This document shows, piece by piece, positions 50,699 to 61,270 of a stretch of 64,000 nucleotides of DNA. The stretch is from Dipetalonema caudispina. Lineage: Eukaryota > Nematoda > Chromadorea > Rhabditida > Onchocercidae. Where the stretch lies: contig JABVXV010000026.1 in the NCBI GenBank assembly GCA_013365325.1, positions 310,001 to 374,000 of the forward strand, read 5' to 3'. Position 1 is the stretch's first letter. The number at the start of each line of letters is the position of its first letter. The position numbers and the translations under genes are program-made. The notes beneath the pieces are model-generated. The model ran no database searches. It was not told the origin of the DNA and saw only the letters and a list, made by a program, of their open reading frames with translations.

Positions 50699-53600
50699 AT
50701 GATGGGTGGTAATGGCATGATCAATCCGATTTATTTCACCGACGAATATGCTGCCGAATTCCGAAAGACTCTATCCGGTTTGTTACTTAAATACTTTAAG
50801 TGTTTGCCGATTTTTTTCAGCACCTAAAGTTTAGTAGGCGTATATCAAAGATCGAAACTCTCTCTTTTCGTCTTGTACTATAACATGAAAGGTCATATGG
50901 GTCGGTGATCCTTTTTGTGATATTATATCTGTTAAGCGATGAATTGGTAGAAGATACTGCCTTTCCGGGCACTGTGCTCTGGTTTACTAAAAGCTAGAAT
51001 TCAAGAGGTCCTGAAAATCCAAATACTTCTTCAGAAAACCATTTCAAAAGCAAATGGTGCTAATTCGGTTTTCAGGAAGCATATGGAGTTTTAAGTCCAA
51101 GTCCGTGATCTCTACAGGCAGAAGCCTGTAAGATTTTAGATCTAAGTTTGGGACCTTTCTAATAAGAGCGTAGAGAATTTGTAAGATTTCCAATTTTCCT
51201 TGAAAAGGCATATTTAGATCCATAATAAGAATTTCGTATTCAAGGATGTAATATTAGAAGTTGATATGTTTCCAATTCATACAACTCACCCACTTTGAGA
51301 TGTTATTTCACTTTCAACTGTGCTATTCCAAACACTACCTAAAACTCCATTTGAAGAAAATGCTAAAATCATGAGTGGCCGTGAAAATTCTCTCGATTTT
51401 TGAAGATTGATTAGAATCTTTTTTTTCCTAGCACAACTGTTAATTCTTTATTTCACTTCCCGGAATGAAACTTCTCGTTTCCTTTGTTGCAGGTGGAAGC
51501 CAGTTTTCGAAACCTTTTCCTCATTTTCGTCTTCCTGATTTTTTTACCAGCAAGGAGTTTGTAGCTGATCTACGATCGGAGTTGAAAACCGTGCGGTATC
51601 ATCGTAAAGAGAATGATCTTTTTTCACTGAATCAAACGGTTGATTTATCGAATTTTGATGCTAGAAAGTTTCCAGCATTAACAAAATTTAGGCAAGGAAT
51701 TTGTTTACTTGAAAGGCATGCATATCAATTCCGTGTTAGTTAATCTATCTTCTGGTTTAATAGTTCTGGAAAATTTAGTTTCCCGAAACATTTTGGAATC
51801 TTTGATTTCATTATTGGATTCAAATTTTAGTGCCACCACTTTTTAGGGATTTATTCAAAACCGATGTTCTATATTGGCTGCGTAATGTGTCCGGTGTTGA
51901 TCTAAATGCTGAAGTGGCAATAACTAGTAGTAATTATAATTATACCGACTTACTCCTACCTCATGATGATCAGTGTGAGGGGCGCAAATTTGCTTTTACG
52001 CTTTACTTGACACCAGATTGGAAGGAAACTGATGGTGGACAATTGTTACTATATGATTGTGATGGTAAAATTATTGTTATTGAAATCTCTAATTGCGTAG
52101 TCTCAAATTCTGATTACATGTTATCCTTAATCATTAAGATTATTTAGTCAGATTATCATTTGATCAAGATATCATTTATCAACTTTTAAATCTTACTGGT
52201 ACGTTGACTCTTTTCACAATGCATGCACTGTTATATCACTATGTTATATTGGTTGTTTTGAGGTTTTCGCAGAAAAAAACCATTATAATATCCAAACAAA
52301 TATCATTTGATCAAGATATCATTTGTAGGGTCAAGATATCATTTGTAGAACTTATATGATACTCACATATTAAAAGTTGAATCGTCAGAATAATTTGATC
52401 TTGGATGGGTAAATTTGACGGAGTAGCTTGATGCTTACTATTGAATTATCTCAGATTAAGCATATATCAAGTTTTAAATCAAATTCGAACATTTCGATAG
52501 TACCATTAAATGCATTTGTTATAATATATTACATTTAGATAACAATAATCCCACAGCGGTTGCCGAAATTGCGAATCCAACTGAAAATATGCTAGTGATA
52601 TTCGAAGTATCACCACGATCATGGCATATGGTTACTGAGGTATTCTTTCGACATGTGCTATATATATTTGAATATGATACTTCACCTTTATTTTGGCCTT
52701 TCTTTCTTGTTTTCTTACTTTATCCGCTCTGTTTTGATTTACTTTTAATTTGTTTTATTTTATTCTCTTTGTTTCTTCCATGCTTTTTTCTTTATTTCGG
52801 TTCATTTCATTCTTTTTTAATTTGCTTTACAACATTTTATTTCAGTTTTATACTACTGCATTCTTTTACACTTCTTGTTCTGTTTATTTCACATCACTTC
52901 TTTTTTATATTTGTGAATTTTTCAGTTCATAAATTTAGGTACTTTCGCAAAAAGGACGCCGTTCACTACATGGTTGGTTTCACCATACTGTATGTAACGT
53001 TTCTGCTAAAGCAAAATTACCACCTCTCGAAGGAAAGCTGAAGCCACATATGAATGTTACTGTAAGCTATTAATGTATGGATGAAATTCTTTAGTTTTTT
53101 TAAATTCAAAAGGAATGAATCATTTGGGATGTTTCAAAACTTTAACAAAACGATACAAATCAAATTGGAATTATTTCATTGTCTCACTCTCTACCATAAG
53201 TACTTCACTCCAGAGAGCCTCTCCAACTTCTACAACATTATCTGTAATGTTTTAGAATATGAAGTGAAGCTTAATATCTCGGACTTTATTCCGGATTATT
53301 GGTAGGTTCGAAATCTAAATATACTGAAAAGAAGCTCTAAAAGATAAAGAACAGAGAAAACAAGGATATATTTTGGTCAGCAAAATCATTGCATGAATTT
53401 CTATTCAGTGCATTTTTTAACATTGAAAATCTTAGATGTTTGAACTGCTGAAAAGTATAATTATAGTATGAGGAAGTGCTGGAGTGGATTAATCCTGAAT
53501 ATATCGCTCCCTTGCAACAGTTGAAAATTCGATCGATTTTTGAAAAGAATTCTGAAATCAACTTGTTCAATTTCATCCGTGTAAGCTTTTCTGCTGATAT

Positions 53601-55188
53601 CCATTCACTGCGATGTATATATAAGAATGGAATAACTTTGGAAGTTTTCGTAATGAAATAGTAAGTTTTCGAGCATAACTTTGTGAAGTTGGTTACAGTT
53701 TGTTGAACTATTTCTCATTGTTTTTCAATAAACCTATTATTTAGGAGAATAAATTTGAATCTGCTTTACGCGAATTAGACAGCGCATGTTTCGAAGATAT
53801 TGGACCGCTTAATAAAAGGTATTTGATCTTTGCAGTAACGATTGGAAGTAATAAATTCGTACTGCTTAATTTTCTTTAAATTTTGGCTTTTCAAGTTTTT
53901 GTAATTTCAAATATATTTCTTTTTTATGGGATTAAAAAAAAAAAAAGGTTTTCTTATAGGAAACTGGGACATTTACGAGAATATGCACTGTCAGTAGATA
54001 GCAGTCTACACTCCCTCTTACGTTTAGTTCGATCTCAGGCAATGACATTACTCCTCTCACAATGGACTGGTCTGCCTCTGCATTCTGTTGATGATTGCAA
54101 TAGTGAACCAGGTTTGTTAAATTTTTCGTAAAACATAAATATGGATTATGTCATTCTGTTCCCGTTTTGATCCGATAATGCTCTTTTATTTTTCAGATAT
54201 CAAAAAGGAAAAAGTTGATGGAAATATGCGCAAGAATATTGCATCCTGTGGCAGTAGGAGTTTCTGTTGTAGATTTAATGAAATATTTTTCAAAGTGCTT
54301 TTTTCAATTTCTCCCAAAAAGTTTTCAGGTATCGAGTGTTGTTCGTCAGTATATCGAATTGGAAAAAGTTCTTATACGATGGTCGACGATGAGGTTGTTG
54401 ATGAAACGGAACAGCTTGGTTATTGTTTAGATTTTAATGTAACTTTTCCATTGTTGAAAAATCTATATTGTTTCTTCGTTTTAGCTTTTTTCATGTGATT
54501 GTCATGTACGAAAGTCGAGCAGAGAAACAAGTCATACTTCGTCGATTAGATGTAAAAAATCAATGATTATTCCCCTGCATAAAATGAAGTTTGGAAATTT
54601 TCAGCTCTTTTTATTTTCGAATGAATGGGATGATGAACATGGAGGATTCATAAGCTATTTCACCAAGGATGAAGAAGAAGAGGTTTGTTTCTGGGAATAT
54701 TGCTTGTTCCAGTTATGTTTTTCATTTCCTTATCTGTTACTAGGAATTCGTGAATAAAATTTCCATCTTCACCACCAGGATCGTACTACTGACGTAATTG
54801 AGATCTAGATACGATTTGACATGGAAGACCCTCACTTTTAATCATTAAGCCATTTAATCAAATCACATGTTAACTTAGGTTAGTTAATATTGTGTTTTTA
54901 TTTCAGGTGCTAAGAGTATCTCCGGTGCGAAATAGTGCTGCTTTGGTATTTCGTGAACCTGGGGTATATCCATTTGTGAAATATGTGAATTGTAAGGCAG
55001 GAGATAGACATTATTACGTGATTAACTGTTCTTTTTACGGTTTTACATTGAATGATTATTCCACTGGGGATAGCGAAGAGAGTCTGGAAAGTAGTCAGGA
55101 AGTTGAGGAAGATGATGAAGCTGGACCCAGTCGTGATAAATTTGAATCTGCTAAAAATTCTGATTTGGATTTTAATTTGTATGACTGA
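50699..55188 (+). CDS. ogfod1: Prolyl 3-hydroxylase OGFOD1 (2-oxoglutarate and Fe(II)-dependent oxygenase)
   Basis: OGFOD1/Tpa1 hydroxylates a proline of ribosomal protein uS12 (RPS23). Exons: 50699-50777, 51493-51738 (end 51732 also possible), 51831-52064, 52539-52639, 52939-53061, 53467-53580, 53745-53818, 53960-54111, 54197-54253 (or 54247), 54329-54438, 54605-54682, 54907-55188. The total is about 549 residues, against 542 in human. The iron ligands are in place: H153 and D155 (LLLPHDDQCEGR) and H216 (VSPRSWHMVTEV). R228 in GRRSLHGWFH fits the 2-oxoglutarate arginine. The second, non-catalytic half shows HGGFISYFTKDEEEE, NSAALVFREPGVYPFVKYVN, and an acidic tail replaces the usual aromatic end. 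The start is the first ATG after an in-frame stop. A cysteine-containing variable linker lies near residues 370-390. Confidence 0.95.
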
Positions 55189-55696
55189 ATTAAAGATTTC
55201 TCCTGTCTTTATGGTCTGCGGGTTAATTAAAAAGCTGGTATGATGAATTTGTTTGTGAGAAATTGTTGCTTGGCTGCATTCAACACACGTATTTGTCACC
55301 AACAAACGATGCATTGCACCGAAGTTCTAGTGGTAGTAAACTAAACTGTTGAATGATCCTGTCCACTGACTTGGAATCCAAACAGCAGTGGAATCCCTGA
55401 AATCATCTCTTGTCACTCAAGTAAGTCATGCAAACGATGTATTTTACCCGATTGGTTACATGTTATTAGTTTTATGTTGTTGATTTTTTGCTGGATTTGT
55501 TGTGTTTATAAAACATCTGAATAAATTTATTGATTCAAAACAGACAACCATAGCAATCGAATAAACTGACCCTTTTCCAAAAATTTTCAGATTTCTAAAT
55601 TCTTGCTTTCGGGAAGTATAAGCGGAAATGCACATTCTTTGTTAAGCTTAAATTTGGTGAATGATCCGAAAGAGAAGGGAAAGAATTTCGGAGAAT
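55189..55696. other. Convergent spacer
   Basis: Between the ogfod1 stop and the converging ShKT exon; likely 3' untranslated sequence. No gene is supported. Confidence 0.5.
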
Positions 55697-55854
55697 TCAT
55701 AACTGTGGTGGTCCGACACAAAGGCATGTTTTACGGCACCATAGAAATCGTGTGGCATTATTCGAAAGACAATATCCTGCAGCCGCCCAATTGCTACAAT
55801 TGGTTATGCCGAATTCGTCTTTTTCAACACTGCAATCCATGTGGAATGGTTCCC
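55697..55854 (-). CDS. ShKT-domain secreted protein, last exon
   Basis: The exon follows an acceptor (ACCTTGCAG) and runs to TGA at 55697. It encodes six cysteines in the ShKT spacing: C-11-C-8-C-10-C-3-C-1-C, with the conserved NCSNWAAAGYC core and a WCRKTC block. ShKT (ShK-like) domains are common in nematode secreted proteases, peroxidases and small secreted proteins. They need not be toxic. The domain is almost the whole exon and ends six residues before the stop. The upstream exon that would carry a signal peptide was not found in the following 1.4 kb of the minus strand. The plus-strand frame over the same bases is a shadow. Confidence 0.65.
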
Positions 55855-57254
55855 CTGCAAGGTAAGTTTTTGCGATGATCACTTTGTTTAAGCCACAAAA
55901 TCATCCCAACTGTCCAGGTGTTCATAGGACATTGTCGCGGGCATAGTGTCGTTCCTGTCATTGGATTTGTTTTTCTCTATTTCAAATACTTTATCTCTGT
56001 TTTCTGTTCTGAATCACTTGATCTCTGTTTATATTTCAGGTCACTTGACATCTGTGCTATGTTTTAGATCATTTGGTTGGTATTCTATGATCTAAATCAT
56101 TTAATCTTTGTTCTATGATTTGAATTACTTGATCTTTTCTATATCGCAGATCATCTCTCTTCTATACTTTCTAGATTACCTGGGACTTTCGGATATACTT
56201 GTGCTTTAATACTACAGTTCTGCATGCTTTTGAATGTGTATCCAAGTTGAATTTTTTGCTATATGCATAGTTTTGCTACATCAATAAATAATAAAAGAAG
56301 TTTCTCCTGAAAACTCAAAACTATGTAATTCCTATTCCTTCCAGAATTCTTATCCAAAATTGTGTTATTAAATTTTTCCCACCCTTTAAGTTTATATTTA
56401 TTCTATTCCAAGAACACGAAACTATCTTTATCTTAATAAAATGAAATAGTAGAATAGGATAAAATGATATTATATCTAATTCCTAACTGCAATTATCCAG
56501 GGCGAAACACGTGGCTGACTAAAGGTATAATCGAAAAAAAATAACTTACAAAGTGGTTGTTTATTGCTCTTCAAAAAGTTGATCTTATGATTGCTAGTTA
56601 CCACATTTCTTGCAGAATCTGAAATCTTTTTAGAATTCAATATGGTTCAGAATTTAGATTTTCGGAATTTTGGCAAAATTCTATTTTAATTCTTCCATTT
56701 CTGCAACGAAGTCGGTGCTAAGACTTTTGCAAGTTTGAATCTATGATAATTTGTCATTTCAAAAGAATACTTTTCCTAGTGATCTCAGACAGTGCACATT
56801 TTTCCTTATTTTGATTTTTTATTTCAGTCATAGTAATTTTCATTCCTATATGATTATTTCAAAATCGCCGAATTTCAATTTCAACTTCGACTTCCTACTT
56901 GAATCCGATAAAAACTGTTAGCTTAAATGAAGAATCCTTCTTTTTCTGAAGGATCGTTTTGTTACTTATTTATCTAAATATATCAGTATTGGATTTATGA
57001 ATTTTTTGACATATTTTTGATATAAATAATGAAGTTGCACTCTCAAAAGTTATCGTACTATACACTGTCCAAAGCTATCATATAGACGACACAATTATGA
57101 TGTTCAAAATATTTTGATGTTGTGTGTCAATTTTATTTTAAACTATTACGTACGTTCAAATTTTAAGTTCTATTGAAGTTGACGTATAACACGGAAATGT
57201 TCTGGATAAAAAGAGTTGGTTGAAATAGGGGTATAATTTTTATTTATCAATTAA
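55855..57254. other. Spacer with a minisatellite
   Basis: It contains the degenerate 28-base tandem repeat at 55987-56176. The rest is AT-rich with no supported exon, although the 5' exon of the ShKT gene should lie here or further right. Confidence 0.5.
55987..56176. repeat. Degenerate ~28-base minisatellite, about seven units
   Basis: Seven successive units of 25-28 bases share the pattern CAYTTGATCTYTGTTCTATRTTTNAGAT. They are about 60-80 percent alike. The unit contains an acceptor-like TTTCAG/TTTTAG word. Confidence 0.8.
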
Positions 57255-59006
57255 CTAACCATTGATAGTGAGAACTTGAATTTCAGCGGTTGCATTAATT
57301 TTATCCATATCATCAGAATTCGTCATATTTGTTGTTGTTGTATCGTTTAAAACATCATCAACATTTTGCCATATTTCTGGTGGATTTGTTAAATTTGATT
57401 TCATAGTTGAAGTCATTTCTGTTGTTGCAATATCGAGCTCCAATAACTCTTCTGGCACGGTTAGATCTGTTTTTTCAGTTTGGTTAGGTGTTTGCATAGT
57501 TATAGAATTGGTTGTTGCAAATGTGTGATTAGTTTCCCTGAATTCTGCCAAATTTTCCGCTATTTGAGACAGTTCTGGAAATGGTGTTCCAACAATATTG
57601 TCATATGTATCTTCAGTTTGCCCAATAGTTTTCAATCCTGCATTACTTGCATATTTGCCTCGTTTTTCCTTTATACTTTCACTCCTATCATGTTGATCTA
57701 ATTGAATAGCAGCAGCATCAGAAGGAATGGAATGAATTACTGTTGTATGAGTTAACTGTACAATTAGGATACCTGTAGCACTTTCCGATATTTCACGTTG
57801 GTAATCCCAGAAAATAACAGATTCATTCAATGAATCACAGAGTAGTTCAGTTATTTCCACAAGTTTTTCATCGTCTACCTTAAAGTGTCGGCAAATAACG
57901 GATCTTTGCGTAGTAAAAATATCATGCAGGCATTCATCCGGATCATCTAAACGACATACATTATGGTAATATTGTTCCGTACAGACAATTTGAACCGTAT
58001 CTTGATTTGTTGTGCAAATTCGAATCAGGTTATTGGAAACATTCTCATCATACTGTTGATATTCTTTTAATAGTTGCCAAGCTACTTCTTGACCGATTGT
58101 TGTTTCATTGGATTTCAGAAATTCGATCCATTGGCTCAAATGAACGGTATTGCTGATTTGTTCTTCTGGGAATATCATAGTGCTATTGTGATTGTTCAAA
58201 GCAAGTGCGACATCCAAATTTTGAAGCATTTGTCGAGCCCAAGTTTGGAATTTTGGATTTTTGGCATTTTCACTTTGTCCAATGATTATTGCGCTCGTTT
58301 TATTATAAACAACCGTCTGAACCCAGTCTACAAACGTTGAAATCGATGATTTGTTACCTTCTTGACAGGGATATTCCATAGAATTAATGAAATGCCCGTT
58401 TTCCGAATCAATATTAATGCAAAACTCATGACATTTTTTCGATTCTTGCGAAACGTTGCATACGTTTGTATCCTTATTTGTAAAATCTTCCACATCTTTA
58501 GTAACTTCTTCACAACAAAATGCTGATTTTTGATCTCTAGAACATTTTCTGTCTGTTATCGAAATATGCAGAATATCCAAAGAATGTTGAGTTAAATCAG
58601 CCGGTTCCAAAGATAGATTCCAAAAACGTAAATATTCTTTGAAAATGACATATTTTTGTTTTTTACTATTGGAAATACAAGACGCTTCCGTTATTTCCTG
58701 TTTTTTCGATTCCCGAATTTCGTTTTCTGAATTCATTTCTTCATTTACATTGTGATTTAAGTGAGTCTCGGAAACAGTTGAATACCACCGACCGGGTTTG
58801 TTCAACAGCCGTTCTCCGCTATTATCCGAATTTGAACGACTTGGATGAATTTGCTGATCGACCGCACGACCTCTTGATAAGTTCTTGTTGATCAATTTAA
58901 TAAACATTGGACTTGAATATTGCGTATTACCAGCAATTCGTGCAAGTCGATCATATCTCTCTCCTATTTTTACAACTTTTTTGAAATTTTCCTGCAACTG
59001 ATTCAT
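57255..59006 (-). CDS. Hypothetical protein, 583 residues, unrecognised
   Basis: A single uninterrupted ORF, by far the longest in the window, from ATG 59006 to 57255. In-frame stops lie just upstream, so the start is secure. The N-terminus is basic (KKVVKIGERYDRLARI), followed by a serine/asparagine-rich acidic stretch. A more globular middle from about residue 140 to 430 contains Trp- and Cys-bearing blocks (WVQTVVYNKTSAIIIGQ, WARQMLQNLDVALALNN, HNVCRLDDPDECLHDIF). The C-terminal ~130 residues are Thr/Asn/Glu-rich and low in complexity. There is no signal peptide, membrane segment or motif that I know. An intronless gene of this size among many-exon neighbours is unusual. It shares a transcript unit with the upstream ORF at 59009-59203. 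Confidence 0.75.
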   Translation of the reverse strand: MNQLQENFKKVVKIGERYDRLARIAGNTQYSSPMFIKLINKNLSRGRAVDQQIHPSRSNSDNSGERLLNKPGRWYSTVSETHLNHNVNEEMNSENEIRESKKQEITEASCISNSKKQKYVIFKEYLRFWNLSLEPADLTQHSLDILHISITDRKCSRDQKSAFCCEEVTKDVEDFTNKDTNVCNVSQESKKCHEFCINIDSENGHFINSMEYPCQEGNKSSISTFVDWVQTVVYNKTSAIIIGQSENAKNPKFQTWARQMLQNLDVALALNNHNSTMIFPEEQISNTVHLSQWIEFLKSNETTIGQEVAWQLLKEYQQYDENVSNNLIRICTTNQDTVQIVCTEQYYHNVCRLDDPDECLHDIFTTQRSVICRHFKVDDEKLVEITELLCDSLNESVIFWDYQREISESATGILIVQLTHTTVIHSIPSDAAAIQLDQHDRSESIKEKRGKYASNAGLKTIGQTEDTYDNIVGTPFPELSQIAENLAEFRETNHTFATTNSITMQTPNQTEKTDLTVPEELLELDIATTEMTSTMKSNLTNPPEIWQNVDDVLNDTTTTNMTNSDDMDKINATAEIQVLTING

Positions 59007-59008
59007 AT

Positions 59009-59203
59009 TTATTCGTTAAAAAGATTTCTTCTTCTATATATTTCATAGTTCACCTGTAAAAATACGAAAAAAAAAGATTTAAAATTTTCAAAACGAATAT
59101 ATACCTTCGGCTGAGAATGATGAAATGAAATAGATGAAAAATTTGATGATCCAGGATCGACAACCTGACCGGTACGTGGTATTACAGGAAACATCTTGGC
59201 CAT
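59009..59203 (-). CDS. Short spliced upstream ORF (47 codons)
   Basis: Exon 59203-59105 starts at ATG and ends with the donor CCGAAG|GTATAT. It joins in phase 0 to 59053 (acceptor TTTTTACAG), reads 14 more codons and stops at TAA 59011-59009. The 583-residue ORF begins two bases later, at 59006. The product (MAKMFPVIPRTGQVVDPG...) has no recognised family. It could be a regulatory upstream ORF, the first cistron of a bicistronic mRNA, or 5' leader sequence if the second exon is trans-spliced. Confidence 0.4.
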   Translation of the reverse strand: MAKMFPVIPRTGQVVDPGSSNFSSISFHHSQPKVYIRFENFKSFFFVFLQVNYEIYRRRNLFNE

Positions 59204-61270
59204 TTCTAAAGATTGTACACATTCGGGAGAGTATTGCTTCCGGTTTTTCTTTTAAATATTAATTAATTTCATTGCTAATGTTTTTCAATCATTTGAAACA
59301 ACACAATGCTAGTGTTTTAATGTTCCGATTGTATATTGGAGATGAACTCATATACATGAACGGTTTCTCAAAAGCTGTCAAACATATCTGTTAAATTTTT
59401 TTTCCAATCACATAACCGGCAATTTGGACTATGCAGAGAGCAGGTGAAAGTTCCATAAAATTATAATGATATACACTGCAATAATATTTCGATACTACCA
59501 GAAAATCATCGATATTAACACATTACGATTGGATTACATGCTTAATATTCCAGAATATCACAAATATCATACCTAATTCTGTGGGATTAGTTGTTGAACA
59601 GTGGTACAAAATGATGGACAAAAGAATATTTTGAACTGTCATTACAAAATAAGTCAATGACACCAATATTACTCGCAGTAGTAATGGAGCTGGTGACAAC
59701 AGTAAGACTGATCAGTAAGAATAATACCAAGGGATTTTTATTCAACAAGAGGAAATTGATAATTTTTCATGATTTAAACCATCCCTTGAAGAGCAAGTAA
59801 TTAGAGCGGAAAATAAGACCCAAAAAAAAAAGCAAAAGAAGAAGAAAACATTCCATAAGAATGGGAAAAGTAATGTAGAAAATGAATTATTTTCTTACTT
59901 TCAGGACTGGAAAAGAGAAGATGAAGATTTTCAACAAGAAATAATTTGATAACATATGATTGAAAAAGAAAAAGAAAAAAAGAGATTACATTGCTTTTTT
60001 GGGGAAGAATAACATATTTTCTTATAAGAATTCATGCATTTTATATAAAAATGAAGTTTTTTCCTCCAATTTTATACTTTAAATGTTGGTTCATTTATAA
60101 ATATCATCAAATTTAGGACATCAATTGAGGAGAAAGAATGATTAGGAGGAGAAGGTTTTCTTTTTGATTATTTTTAATTATTTTTTGTAATTAAAAGAAA
60201 AAAAAAACCTTCTCCTCCCATTTTCAAAAGAAAAATATGATTTTAGTGAAATCTCAGAGAAAAAAAACGATAAAATTTTACATTGTTTTTTTGTCTTTTC
60301 CTTGTGAGGACACAACAGTTCGTTTTGTCGTTGTTGTCATTATTTTCTGTAATCAGATCTCTATGTTTATTCAAATTTTCATTAATTTTTGCCTTTCGTT
60401 TTGATATGTGAATTTTATAATTTACCTATATATTCTCAAAATTATCTCCATCATATAACTATGAATTATAGATACATTTCAATTTCATTATTTAAAATAT
60501 ATGCCCAAAAAGATAACTTATACCATCTAGTAGCCTATGCAGAATTGGCCTGGCAAAATTAAAACTCTAAAAATTTTCCATATGTTTAAAACATTTCGTG
60601 TAATTTGGGACATGTCAGGAAGGATAAGAGAAATCAGGCAAAAAATGCGAAAAGTTTTTGTACATAAGCATAATTCTTTGGTAATTATAATTTAATTGCA
60701 ACGATTGTGAAAAACTGAGCATGATAGTTTCAGAATTTTGAAATAAAAGGAATGATATAAAATTTAGTTATCCATGCAATCATCCAGATTTGATTGCTCT
60801 AATTTATTAATCAATGATTACTCGATATTCACTGCTGCGCATATTTTGTTCCGTATAGACGACTATCAATTTCCGGGATGAAATTATGATGTGATCCATC
60901 AAAATGTTTCAACTAATTTACCAACCGGTTTAGAAATCGATGAATCGTCTATCATTCGTTATTTTTACATGAATCTTTTGGTATACAATTTTTGCCCGAG
61001 TTTTACCTACAGTATGCAAACTTGTTTTCCATTTCAGAAGAATTGATAAATTTGCAGAAACTCCAAGAAATACGAGAAAAACTAGCAATGAGCTAAATTT
61101 TCATTCATTAAATCAAATGCATGAAATTTGCATAAATTAACAAGTTTCCCAGTACAAAATACTAAATTCCTTAATAAACTGTCATTTCTATCACTCATAA
61201 GCTCAAATAATTGGTTGTTTCTTTGGTTTGTGATTTGATTTAGAAATTCAGCTCGATAACATCAAATCCA
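59204..61270. other. Intergenic region with a short hairpin
   Basis: AT-rich and purine/pyrimidine-biased, with a hairpin at 60145-60218. No supported exon or RNA gene. Confidence 0.5.
60145..60218. repeat. Short inverted repeat (hairpin)
   Basis: GGAGGAGAAGGTTTT at 60145-60159 pairs perfectly with AAAACCTTCTCCTCC ending at 60218. The pairing extends imperfectly through T/A-rich sequence to a small loop. Confidence 0.8.

Noticed and set aside
50356..50712. 118-codon frame ending just past the ogfod1 ATG
   Set aside because: Overlaps the ogfod1 start in another frame, has no recognised domain, and its C-rich composition suits a promoter or 5' untranslated region.
52589..53041. 150-codon hydrophobic ORF
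   Set aside because: It is ogfod1 exon 4 read through its T-rich intron; the following exon continues the real protein in another frame.
55603..55878. 91-codon plus-strand frame
   Set aside because: Shadow of the minus-strand ShKT exon, whose cysteine spacing is diagnostic.
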